In this document: positions 7,661-15,080 of the stretch, in pieces
Layout: every line of letters begins with the position of its first letter
Position numbering within the stretch: position 1 is the stretch's first letter
DNA from: UBA1381 sp964399965
GTDB taxonomy: Bacteria; Bacillota; Clostridia; UBA1381
NCBI GenBank assembly: GCA_964399965.1
Contig: CAYNRX010000018.1
Coordinates: 1-42,092 of the forward strand
Length of the DNA stretch: 42,092 nt
Direction: 5' to 3'
Translations under genes and position numbers: made by a program
The notes under the pieces: generated by a model
Seen by the model: the letters and a program-made list of their open reading frames with translations, nothing else
Told to the model about the DNA's origin: nothing
Database searches by the model: none

Positions 7661-8119
7661 TTACCCGTTGAGAAGGTATATCCCCCAATTCAGGTAAGTG
7701 GCGAACAGTACCCACAAAAGATACGGCAGCTGCAAAAGCCCGGCCGTCCTGTCCCGGATGTAGAATTTTACCGCCATAACCGCGACCAGGATATCGAGCG
7801 CGAGAATGCACAAAAGTGCTGCCAGCCGCAGCTTGAGGGCGAAAAATAACAGCGGCCAGAGGAAATTTACCAAAAGCTGTACGTAATATATCCGCCCAAT
7901 GCTTTCATCAGCCAACATCTTGTTTTTCAAGATTCCGTAGGAAACTCCCATCAATACGTACAGTATTCCCCACATTATGGGAAAGATCACCGACGGCGGA
8001 GAAAACGGCGGCTTTATCAGTGTATCGTAGTCGATACGTCCCCATATAAAAAGCCCGGCCAGCCCGCCGACAAGCAGGGGAACGGCTATCGAAACGGCAT
8101 AGGTCTTGAATTTTGACAT
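7661..8119 (-). CDS. tspO: TspO/MBR family membrane protein
   Basis: A 152-residue protein with five hydrophobic helices. Recognisable TspO segments are IKPPFSPPSVIFPIMWGILYVLMGVSYG (residues about 35-62) and LLQLPYLLWVLFATYLNWGIYLLNG at the C-terminus, both including the conserved tryptophans. Bacterial TspO binds porphyrins and related ligands and has been linked to stress and tetrapyrrole handling; the specific role here is unknown. ATG follows AAGGAGGTATCG. It stands alone between the spoIIR upstream region and hairpin repeat copy 1, which begins only about 25 nt upstream of its start, so any promoter must lie in or next to that repeat. Confidence 0.93.
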   Translation of the reverse strand: MSKFKTYAVSIAVPLLVGGLAGLFIWGRIDYDTLIKPPFSPPSVIFPIMWGILYVLMGVSYGILKNKMLADESIGRIYYVQLLVNFLWPLLFFALKLRLAALLCILALDILVAVMAVKFYIRDRTAGLLQLPYLLWVLFATYLNWGIYLLNG

Positions 8120-8142
8120 GATCGATACCTCCTTGCTACATT

Positions 8143-8389
8143 ATTATTTCCTTGTTCTAGGGAGCTCGAGGGTGAAACCCTCGAATTTCAATCAATTTCT
8201 GACGATTTCGCACCGCGCAAGACGGCGCGGTCGGCAGCTTGCTGCCGATTTTTGCAAAGCAAAAATGCTGAAAATGCGTCAAAAATTGCGAAAATGAAAG
8301 TTTCAGCGGTCTTTAGACCGCCAATCAACGGAACTTTTATTTTCTTCCTTGGCAAGAGAACAATTGCGAAAAGGTTTCGCAATTGACTA
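8143..8389 (-). repeat. Long hairpin repeat, copy 1 (minus orientation)
   Basis: The reverse complement of this segment matches 15078-15319 with only about 16 differences over some 230 nt, most in loops or linkers. Read on the minus strand it holds: type A palindrome (CAATTGCGAAA/TTTCGCAATTG), an A/T-rich linker, a stem pairing AAAATRAAAGTT-like arms around GGCGGTC/GACCGCC, ATTTTTGC/GCAAAAAT, CGGCAGC/GCTGCCG, ACCGCGC/GCGCGGT, CGAGGGT/ACCCTCG, then AAGGAAATAAT. The terminal type B palindrome of copy 2 is absent. No protein is conserved between copies. The rest of the 8120-8516 gap is AT-rich DNA leading to sleB. Confidence 0.93.
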
Positions 8390-8433
8390 CTATTATTATT
8401 CCCGAAAAAGAGCTTTATCACTAAAAAACAGCC

Positions 8434-8462
8434 GAATATTTTCATAGTACAAATACATAAAT
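8434..8462 (+). promoter_or_regulatory. Possible sigma-G-type promoter of sleB-ypeB
   Basis: GAATA (8434-8438), 17-nt spacer, CATAAAT (8456-8462) resembles the sigma-G pattern GHATR / CATWMTA with mismatches at the last two bases of the -10. sleB-ypeB is forespore-expressed under sigma-G in Bacillus, so the location fits, but the match is incomplete. Confidence 0.3.
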
Positions 8463-8516
8463 TTAACGCCCGGAGGGAAATAATATCAATAAAAGATGTG
8501 GAAAGGAGAGAAGCAG

Positions 8517-8963
8517 ATGAAAAAGCGGGCGGCAGCGTGGATATTGGCGGCGATTACTGCTATGACGTATATGTTTTACACTAACGTTTCGGCAGATGGG
8601 CATTCCGCCAGTGATATCCAGCTTTTGGCAAGAGCCGTGAACGGAGAGGCCAGAGGGGAGCCGTATGAGGGACAGGTCGCAGTGGCGGCGGTCATTTTAA
8701 ACCGGGTGAAGCACGCGTCCTTCCCGAATACAATTTCCGGCGTTATCTATCAGCCGGGGGCGTTCACGGCGGTGGCCGATGGCCAGATAAACGTCCCCAT
8801 AGACCCGGATTCAACCGTGTATAAAGCCTGTCAGGATGCCTTGAACGGCTGGGATCCCACAAACGGGGCGATATATTATTTCAATCCCGAAACTGCGACC
8901 AATGAATGGATATGGTCGCGGCCGCTGATAGTAAAGATAGGCAAACACAGATTTTGTAAATAA
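8517..8963 (+). CDS. sleB: Spore cortex-lytic enzyme SleB, minimal form
   Basis: A 148-residue cell wall hydrolase (Hydrolase_2 family). Residues 1-27 are a signal peptide (MKKRAAAWIL..., cleavage near VSADG). The catalytic domain starts around residue 33 with LLARAVNGEARGEPYEGQVAVAAVILNRV; Glu44 in NGEARGEP corresponds to the catalytic glutamate of SleB lytic transglycosylases. The usual N-terminal peptidoglycan-binding domain is missing, so length is like CwlJ, but unlike CwlJ it has a signal peptide and is paired with ypeB. I start at 8517 (GGAGAGAAGCAG upstream) instead of 8496, which would place charged residues ahead of the signal peptide. The protein degrades cortex muramic-lactam peptidoglycan during germination. 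Confidence 0.9.
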   Translation: MKKRAAAWILAAITAMTYMFYTNVSADGHSASDIQLLARAVNGEARGEPYEGQVAVAAVILNRVKHASFPNTISGVIYQPGAFTAVADGQINVPIDPDSTVYKACQDALNGWDPTNGAIYYFNPETATNEWIWSRPLIVKIGKHRFCK

Positions 8964-8977
8964 AAGGAGGAGCTGAT

Positions 8978-10336
8978 ATGGAAGAAAAAGAAGCGGGCAG
9001 AGCCTACCCGTGGATACTGGGGATATTTGCAGCGGCGCTTGTCGCCTCGCTCATCTGGGGATACTACGGCAGAAAGAACGCCCAGGCGGCGGAGCTCGAT
9101 TTGGAGAATCAGTATAATAGGGCGTTTCATGAGCTGGTCGGATACGTGGACAATATAGAGGTATCGCTATATAAGGCCCAGCTGTCCTCGGATGCGGCCC
9201 AGCTGGCGACGATATCCGGCGACATTTTTCGTGAGGCCGCAGCGGCCAAGTCCTGCCTGGGACAGCTGCCGACCTCGCAGATACAACTAGAGAACACGGC
9301 TAAATTTCTATCGCAGGCCGGGGATTATACCTATGTACTGTCACAGAATATGATACAAAGCGAAACCATTTCCCAGGAGGATTACCAGAACCTAGCCTCG
9401 CTTACCGAATACGCCGTAGGACTGAATGAGACGCTCCAGGAGATAGAAGGGCGTATCTACAGCGGAGAGATAAGCTTTATGAACGATGAGAGCGATAGCG
9501 CAAATACTGTTCAGGCTGCGGGCGGAATATTGGAGGATCTGGAAAATGTAGAAAAATCATTCGATGATTATCCTTCCCTGATATACGACGGACCGTTTTC
9601 TGAGCATATTGAAAATCTTGAATCGTATATGATCAAGGATGCGCCGGAGGTGTCGGCAGAACAGGCGCTTGATACAGCCAAGAGATTCCTCGGCGGCCGC
9701 GCGGCTAATATGCAGGTCACCGGAGAGACGGCCAATTCGGCTGTCGATTCCTATACGATGAGCGCGGAGAACGAAAACGGTTCCAGAGTTACCGCCAATG
9801 TTACGAAAAAGGGCGGATACCTTTTGTACTTCCTTGATACCAGGAGCGTTGGAGAGGAAAATCTGGACATAAACGCAGCTATTGCCGCCGCCCAGACATA
9901 TCTTGACAGCCACGGAATAACATCAATGGTATCAAGCTATTATGATCATTCGGGCGGCGTGGCAACGATAAACTTCGCCTATTCGCAGGACGGCGTTGTC
10001 TGCTATTCCGACCTGGTAAAGGTCAAGGTCGCTCTTGATAACGGAGAGATAGTAGGGTTGGAGACAAAAGGCTATCTGATGAATCACCGTGAACGTCAGC
10101 TGGGAGAGGCAGCCCTTACAATGGAAGAAGCGAGATCAAGGATAAATACGAATCTGGAGGTTACGGGTACCAAGATCGCGCTGGTACCCAAGGATTCGAT
10201 GCAGGAGGTTTTATGCTATGAACTTCACGGTGCCTTTGCCGGAAGGAATTTCATAATCTATGTGAATGTCGCTAACGGACATGAGGAGAATATTCTTCTA
10301 TTGATAGAATCGGAGCAGGGAGTGCTTACAGTGTGA
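8978..10336 (+). CDS. ypeB: Germination protein YpeB
   Basis: A 452-residue protein with one N-terminal membrane anchor (residues about 10-30), a long helical N-terminal half, and C-terminal PepSY-like repeats (AEQALDTAKRFLGG; INAAIAAAQTYLDSHG; TMEEARSRINTNLE). The PSLIYDGPFSEHIENLES segment (from about residue 197) is characteristic of YpeB. YpeB and SleB depend on each other for stable incorporation into the dormant spore and YpeB restrains SleB until germination. It starts 14 nt after sleB behind AAAGGAGGAGC, so the two are one operon. A strong terminator follows. Confidence 0.94.
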   Translation: MEEKEAGRAYPWILGIFAAALVASLIWGYYGRKNAQAAELDLENQYNRAFHELVGYVDNIEVSLYKAQLSSDAAQLATISGDIFREAAAAKSCLGQLPTSQIQLENTAKFLSQAGDYTYVLSQNMIQSETISQEDYQNLASLTEYAVGLNETLQEIEGRIYSGEISFMNDESDSANTVQAAGGILEDLENVEKSFDDYPSLIYDGPFSEHIENLESYMIKDAPEVSAEQALDTAKRFLGGRAANMQVTGETANSAVDSYTMSAENENGSRVTANVTKKGGYLLYFLDTRSVGEENLDINAAIAAAQTYLDSHGITSMVSSYYDHSGGVATINFAYSQDGVVCYSDLVKVKVALDNGEIVGLETKGYLMNHRERQLGEAALTMEEARSRINTNLEVTGTKIALVPKDSMQEVLCYELHGAFAGRNFIIYVNVANGHEENILLLIESEQGVLTV

Positions 10337-10341
10337 AATAG

Positions 10342-10385
10342 GCCGCCGAGTTTGAGGAACAGTTCCCAAACTCGGCGGCTTTTTG
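10342..10385 (+). terminator. Strong intrinsic terminator after ypeB
   Basis: A perfect 13-bp stem, GCCGCCGAGTTTG (10342-10354) with CAAACTCGGCGGC (10367-10379), is followed by TTTTTG. Confidence 0.95.
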
Positions 10386-10563
10386 TTTAGAAAAATTTAA
10401 TAATTATAAAGCAAGAATTTAGGAAATTGTAATGATTTTTTTATACGTTTGTGGTAAAATAATATTGAAAGAGGAAAAAAGCAAATTATAAAATTTATTA
10501 AATAAAATTTAATATTTTTAAAGCATATCTTAATATTTTTGTTATGGATAATTTAGGAGCCGG

Positions 10564-10572
10564 TGATATAAT
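10564..10572 (+). promoter_or_regulatory. Extended -10 promoter of the ABC/two-component cluster
   Basis: TGATATAAT gives a consensus TATAAT with the TG of an extended -10; no good -35 stands at 17 nt. It lies about 95 nt upstream of the exported protein gene, and the leader holds a TCCGGGCGG/CCGCCGGA hairpin just before the ribosome binding site. The preceding 10386-10560 stretch is very AT-rich and shows no gene. Confidence 0.6.
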
Positions 10573-10664
10573 GGCAAATGTAAGGTAAGCCGGGCAGATA
10601 CTTACAAAAAATAATCAGTCCGGGCGGCAGAGACCGCCGGAGATATTTAAAGGAGGAAGCGAAA

Positions 10665-11687
10665 ATGACAGTAAAGAAGAAAAGAAATGCCGCTATCGCC
10701 CTTGGTGTGGGCATAGTAACGCTGACGACAGCCGTGTTTGCCAATTATTCAAACGCAAACGGCTATACGGTGTATAAAGAAGCGATAAAAGGGCTTTTAA
10801 AGGAGAGGAATTACACAGCGACGCTGTCGGCAAACGTATCGTTTGACGGGCAGGAGGTATTGACCGCCCAGACGATGCAGCAGCTGGCTATGGACAACGA
10901 GGGCGTAAAGATGTACCGCTCCGACAACAGCGTCGACGGGAATATCAATAACGTAAGCGAAGAGGCATATCAGAATGGTATGCGGGTATCCAGCTATAAC
11001 GGCAACCGTTACAGCGTATACGAAAGCGATCATGTAAACTCAATGTTTTATGCATACGGCGATGATAACGATACGGAAATGATGGATAAGGCTGTGCGGT
11101 TTGTGGAGCTGGCCGCGGATATGTTTGTCGGCGACCTGAAGAACAACTTCACCTTTGTGACCGAAGATAACGGTATATATCAGTACGATCTCACTTTAGA
11201 GGGCATACAGATACCGGAGATAGTAAACGCAGGACTGAGCCTTGTATCAGCTACCAATTATACAGATGAGGAGATAGATGAGCTTGTATCTGAGTTTCCG
11301 GACGATCCCTCATATATGCTCTGGAAATGCCGCGATCTGACAGCGACAAAAGCAGGCTGTGCCGTAAAGGTGGACGATGCGGGCAGGCTGGTGAACAATA
11401 CGCTGACGGCCGAGGTATTAGGCACCGAAAGCGATGGCACTACGCATACAATTGCGATTACTATAGCTCTTGACGTGACCGATTACGGTACGACCCAGCC
11501 GACAGGCATAGACCTTACGGGCAAGTCGTATGTGCTTGATTCGGACAATGCGACCTACGTTGTGAATGCTGATGGAACAAAAATACTTGTCTGGTCGGCT
11601 GACGGCGGCCAGGAGTATGGCTACAGCTATAACGAGGACGGAAGCATTGAGATATTAGACGTCAACGAGGACGGCAGCATAGGTTGA
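10665..11687 (+). CDS. Exported protein of unknown function
   Basis: A 340-residue protein that I do not recognise as a named family. It has a signal peptide (MTVKKKRNAAIALGVGIVTL, cleavage around residue 26-30 in VFANYSNA) without a lipobox, so it is secreted or stays N-terminally anchored. The mature part is acidic, begins GYTVYKEAIKGLLKERNYTATLSANVSFDG and is rich in short beta-like segments, with a C-terminal repeat-like tail (VNADGTKILVWSADGG; YNEDGSIEILDVNEDGSIG). Few cysteines. ATG follows AAAGGAGGA. It is the first gene before an ABC exporter and a two-component system, so it may be a substrate-binding, sensing or protective partner of that system; this is inference from position only. 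Confidence 0.75.
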   Translation: MTVKKKRNAAIALGVGIVTLTTAVFANYSNANGYTVYKEAIKGLLKERNYTATLSANVSFDGQEVLTAQTMQQLAMDNEGVKMYRSDNSVDGNINNVSEEAYQNGMRVSSYNGNRYSVYESDHVNSMFYAYGDDNDTEMMDKAVRFVELAADMFVGDLKNNFTFVTEDNGIYQYDLTLEGIQIPEIVNAGLSLVSATNYTDEEIDELVSEFPDDPSYMLWKCRDLTATKAGCAVKVDDAGRLVNNTLTAEVLGTESDGTTHTIAITIALDVTDYGTTQPTGIDLTGKSYVLDSDNATYVVNADGTKILVWSADGGQEYGYSYNEDGSIEILDVNEDGSIG

Positions 11688-11701
11688 TGAACAAACGGTG
11701 C

Positions 11702-11721
11702 AGGGCGGGACATCCCGCCCT
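11702..11721 (+). repeat. GC-rich intercistronic palindrome
   Basis: AGGGCGGG (11702-11709) and CCCGCCCT (11714-11721) form an 8-bp perfect stem around ACAT, between the exported protein and the ABC ATPase. No T-run follows. It probably stabilises or separates mRNA segments inside the operon; its sequence is unrelated to the type A/B palindromes. Confidence 0.7.
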
Positions 11722-11749
11722 ATGCGCCTGTATAGCGGAGGATACAGGG

Positions 11750-12484
11750 ATGGAGAATGTGCTTGAAATATCAAAGCTGACAAAGTTGTATAAGAACGGG
11801 CGCGGCATAAAGCGCGTCAGCTTTTCGGTGGAAAAGGGCGATGTGGTAGGACTTTTAGGGCCGAACGGCTCCGGAAAGACCACCACCATGAAGGTGATAC
11901 TGGGACTTTGCCGCCGTGACGAGGGGGAGGTAAAAGTATTCGGTATGGAGCTTGACGATAATTTTGAGAAAATAATGGACAGGGTAGGCTGTCTGGTGGA
12001 GGCACCGGCGATATATCCCGAGCTTTCGGCGATAAAGAACCTGCGCATGATGGCGAGATATTATCCGCACGTTACCGAAGAGAGGATAGACAAGGCGTTG
12101 GAGATAGTGCGTCTATCTCAATACAAAAAGGATAAGGCAGGAAAGTTTTCTCTGGGAATGAAGCAAAGATTGGGGCTGGCAATGGCCTGGCTTTCCGAGC
12201 CGGAGCTTATAATTCTCGATGAGCCGGTCAACGGTCTTGATATAGAGGGAATGATAGAAGTCAGAGAGATAATAGGGCAGATGGCAAAGAAATACGGGGC
12301 GACCTTCCTCATATCGAGCCACCTGTCCGTGGAGATAGAAAAGACCTGCAATAAAGTAGGCGTTATGTACGAGGGGGAGATGGTGAAGTTTTCCACAATG
12401 CAGGAGGCAATGGAATTTCATCCCACGCTGGAGGATTATTTCCTGGCGACGGTAAAAGAAAAGAGAGGAGATGTAGTGATATGA
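11750..12484 (+). CDS. ABC transporter ATP-binding protein (BcrA-like)
   Basis: A 244-residue ATPase. Walker A is GPNGSGKTT (about residue 37), the signature motif is FSLGMKQRLGLA, Walker B is LIILDEPVNGLD, and the switch His sits in LISSHL. The sequence style (GLLGPNGSGKTTTMKVILGL, short with a lone ATPase domain) resembles the BcrA/NatA-type exporters of antimicrobial peptides. I start at ATG 11750 after GGAGGATACAGG; the frame extends upstream only through the GC-rich palindrome. Its stop overlaps the permease start by 4 nt (ATGA). The next genes encode a histidine kinase and response regulator, a common arrangement for peptide-antibiotic sensing and immunity. Confidence 0.93.
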   Translation: MENVLEISKLTKLYKNGRGIKRVSFSVEKGDVVGLLGPNGSGKTTTMKVILGLCRRDEGEVKVFGMELDDNFEKIMDRVGCLVEAPAIYPELSAIKNLRMMARYYPHVTEERIDKALEIVRLSQYKKDKAGKFSLGMKQRLGLAMAWLSEPELIILDEPVNGLDIEGMIEVREIIGQMAKKYGATFLISSHLSVEIEKTCNKVGVMYEGEMVKFSTMQEAMEFHPTLEDYFLATVKEKRGDVVI

Positions 12485-13239
12485 AACGGTTTTTTGCAGC
12501 GTTTGTAAATGAATTTGAGAAGCTGCTATCGAGGAAAAAATACATCGTCCTGCTTGTGATATCCGCTCTTTTCTGTATAGGCAGGGTAGGGATAAACCTT
12601 TTGGTGGATCGCCTGTCCCATGGATATTTGACGATCCAGCTGTCGTCGCTGGCGGTGGAAATGCTCTCCTTTTATGCGGAGATACTGGTACCTCTGGTGG
12701 TATTCATGGCAGCGACCGATCTTCTGGCATCGGAATTTCAGGACTTGACGATAAAGGCTTCGCTTATGAGGCCGATAAGCCGTCAGAAGGTGCTGCTTTC
12801 TAAAATATCGGCATCGTTTTTCATGGGCGTTATCTATTACATAGCGATATTTGTGATATGTATCGTCCTGGAGCTGATATTCGGCAGCTCCGCGAGAGTG
12901 GGTATAAATTTCCTGGGTATGCTGGGCGCATATCTGGTGGATCTTGTTCCCCTGTTTGTGCTGACGCTTATGGCCGCGCTTATAAATATGTTTGCCAAGG
13001 GCGGGGCGTCCTCGATGTTTCTTTGCATTATCGTTTATGCGCTGATGAAATACTGCAATTACTTCCTTTCGGGGAGCGTTGGTTCGGTGCTGTTCACCTC
13101 TTATATGCAGTGGCATAATATCTGGATAGGACGGACACTGCCGTTCGGGGCGATGATAAGCAAGATAGGCATTGTTCTGGGGACAGGTCTCATTTTTTAT
13201 TCGGCTGCGCTGATTTTGTTTGACAAAAAGGAATTTTAG
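12481..13239 (+). CDS. ABC-2 type permease (BcrB-like)
   Basis: A 252-residue integral membrane protein with about six hydrophobic segments (around residues 20-38, 58-80, 105-130, 145-165, 172-195, 228-247). The N-terminus (FFAAFVNEFEKLLSRKKYIVLL) and the segment ASEFQDLTIKASLMRPISRQKVLLSK are typical of ABC-2 permeases such as NatB/BcrB. It overlaps the ATPase gene by ATGA, so both are translationally coupled and likely form one homodimeric exporter. The substrate cannot be read from sequence; antimicrobial peptide or lipid-linked drug is a reasonable guess from the kinase context. Confidence 0.88.
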   Translation: MKRFFAAFVNEFEKLLSRKKYIVLLVISALFCIGRVGINLLVDRLSHGYLTIQLSSLAVEMLSFYAEILVPLVVFMAATDLLASEFQDLTIKASLMRPISRQKVLLSKISASFFMGVIYYIAIFVICIVLELIFGSSARVGINFLGMLGAYLVDLVPLFVLTLMAALINMFAKGGASSMFLCIIVYALMKYCNYFLSGSVGSVLFTSYMQWHNIWIGRTLPFGAMISKIGIVLGTGLIFYSAALILFDKKEF

Positions 13240-13275
13240 TGGTATGATGAAGAAAAAACAAAAGGGTGAAGGCCT

Positions 13276-14403
13276 GTGAAAATAAAAAGAAAATTTGCAA
13301 TTTCCAATATACTCATGCTGGCGATCCCGATATCTATTATTGGGATCGCTGCTGTAGTTATGATATTTTATCTCATGATAAAGCTGCCGAGTGATATGCC
13401 GTTTGATGAATACAGTATGCTGATGAACAAGAATCCGCTGATAATGAAGGTCATACTTGCCTGGGCGGTGATATGCATATCGGTGATAGCGGTGACGGTG
13501 ACGGTCGTCACCACGCGTTTGGCAAAAAGTATAAGCGCGCCGATACAGGAGCTTAGGGAGGCAGTCTCCAACATAAGCGATGGTAATCTCGATTTTGAGG
13601 TCATGGGCAGCAGCTATGAGGAGATAAATAGCCTTTGTGAGAGCTTCGATGTTATGCGAAAGACATTAAAAAGCGCCCGTGAACGGGAGATAGAGATGCA
13701 GAAAGAGCGCAGTATGCTTATAGCCAACATCTCCCATGATCTGAAAACCCCGGTAACCTCTATCAAGGGTTATCTTGACGGCATACGCGACGGCGTGGCC
13801 GATACACCGGAGAAGATGGACAAATATCTGGAGACGGTCTATCAGAAAACGCTTTTGATGGAGGAGCTGATCTCGAACCTTTCCATCTTTTCCAAACTGG
13901 AGCTTTCCAAACTGATCTTCCATTTCCAGCAGGGGGATATAATAGATTTCGTGCGGGAGACAGCCGAGGAATACCGGCTCGATCTGGAAAGACGGGATAT
14001 GGAGCTGGAGCTTAAGCTGCCGGATAAAATGATACCGGTCATGATGGATCATGAGCAGCTGCACAGGGTATTTGCCAACCTTATTGACAATGCGGCAAAA
14101 TATAAACGCCAGGGAAGAGGACATATCGAGATCTCGGCGGAGGAGAACGATGCCGGCGTATTAGTCCGCGTATGCGACGCCGGTATCGGTATCAAGCCGG
14201 AGGAGCTGGAAGCGGTGTTTGATGAATTTTACCGCGCAGACGCTTCCCGCAATACGGCGATAAAGGGCAGCGGCCTGGGGCAGGGCATAGCCAAGCAGAT
14301 AGTACAACGCCACGGCGGCAAGATATGGCTTCGCAGTCTCGAACAGGGTACGATGGCTGTGGTTTATCTGCCGAAGGTCAAGGAAAGGGAGGAGAAGGTT
14401 TGA
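13276..14403 (+). CDS. Membrane sensor histidine kinase
   Basis: A 375-residue kinase. Two membrane helices (about residues 9-35 and 55-79) enclose a loop of only about 20 residues, so the input domain is tiny, as in kinases that sense at the membrane or through a partner transporter. A HAMP-like linker follows (about 80-132), then the H-box with His154 in NISHDLKTPVTS, N-box NLIDNAAKY, G1 DAGIGI and G2 GSGLGQGIAKQIV. Translation starts at GTG 13276 behind GGGTGAAGG. It ends overlapping the TTG start of its response regulator (TTGA). Confidence 0.95.
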   Translation: MKIKRKFAISNILMLAIPISIIGIAAVVMIFYLMIKLPSDMPFDEYSMLMNKNPLIMKVILAWAVICISVIAVTVTVVTTRLAKSISAPIQELREAVSNISDGNLDFEVMGSSYEEINSLCESFDVMRKTLKSAREREIEMQKERSMLIANISHDLKTPVTSIKGYLDGIRDGVADTPEKMDKYLETVYQKTLLMEELISNLSIFSKLELSKLIFHFQQGDIIDFVRETAEEYRLDLERRDMELELKLPDKMIPVMMDHEQLHRVFANLIDNAAKYKRQGRGHIEISAEENDAGVLVRVCDAGIGIKPEELEAVFDEFYRADASRNTAIKGSGLGQGIAKQIVQRHGGKIWLRSLEQGTMAVVYLPKVKEREEKV

Positions 14404-15080
14404 AAAAACGAGTATTGATAATAGAGGATGATAAAAGCATTGCTGAGCTGGAGCGCGATTATTTGGAGATAAACGGTTTTTCCTGCACGATCTCCGGCCG
14501 CGGTGATGAGGGATTGGAGCTGGCCTTGAACGAGCAGTTTGATGTTATTATCGTAGATGTGATGCTGCCCGGCATGGATGGATTTGAGATATGCACGCGG
14601 ATACGCGAAAAAAAGGAGATACCGGTGATATTTCTTTCTGCCAGAAGCGAAGATATCGACAAGATACGCGGCCTGGGGTTGGGGGCGGACGATTACATGA
14701 CGAAACCGTTCAGCCCCAACGAGCTGGTAGCCCGCGTAAAGGCGCATATTTCCCGGCGCGACCGCCTGATGGATACAGGCCGGGATTCAAGCGTCATAAA
14801 TGTCAGACATCTGTCGATAGATACGGCCTCGCGCGAGGTACGAGTTGAGGGGAGGCCGGTATCGTTTACGGCTAAGGAATATGATCTTTTGCTGTTCCTG
14901 GCTCAGCATCCGGGGAGGACGTACAGCAAGGAGCAATTATTCGACCGCATCTGGGGCATGGACGCCTTCGGAGACATATCGACCGTAACGGTGCATATCC
15001 AGCGCATACGGGACAAGATAAACGTCGGCGGCGACAAGCTGATAGAGACTGTCTGGGGCGTAGGCTATCGGTTTAAGTAG
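14400..15080 (+). CDS. OmpR-family response regulator
   Basis: A 226-residue regulator. The receiver domain has the acidic pocket Glu9-Asp10-Asp11, the phosphorylation site Asp53 (IIVDVMLPGMDG) and the conserved lysine in MTKPFSPNEL. A winged-helix DNA-binding domain follows (LLLFLAQHPGRTYSKEQLFDRIWG; VTVHIQRIRDKI). I start at TTG 14400, which gives the canonical MKKRVLIIEDD N-terminus after GGGAGGAGAAGG; an upstream frame from 14325 lies inside the kinase gene. The stop codon TAG is also the first three bases conserved among the hairpin repeats, so the repeat abuts or supplies the stop. The regulator presumably controls the ABC cluster upstream. Confidence 0.95.
   Translation: MKKRVLIIEDDKSIAELERDYLEINGFSCTISGRGDEGLELALNEQFDVIIVDVMLPGMDGFEICTRIREKKEIPVIFLSARSEDIDKIRGLGLGADDYMTKPFSPNELVARVKAHISRRDRLMDTGRDSSVINVRHLSIDTASREVRVEGRPVSFTAKEYDLLLFLAQHPGRTYSKEQLFDRIWGMDAFGDISTVTVHIQRIRDKINVGGDKLIETVWGVGYRFK

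Noticed and set aside
8140..8403. ATTATTATTTCC / ATTATTATTCCC around repeat copy 1 as target duplication
   Set aside because: The left copy contains bases (rc GGAAATAAT) that are also part of the repeat end in copy 2, so the similarity cannot be counted as independent flanking duplication.
8188..8445. Open frame across repeat copy 1, and the similar frame 15085-15327 in copy 2
   Set aside because: Both begin with the same translated hairpin but diverge after the loop with a 1-nt length difference, and neither has a ribosome binding site. The conservation is at nucleotide structure level, not protein.
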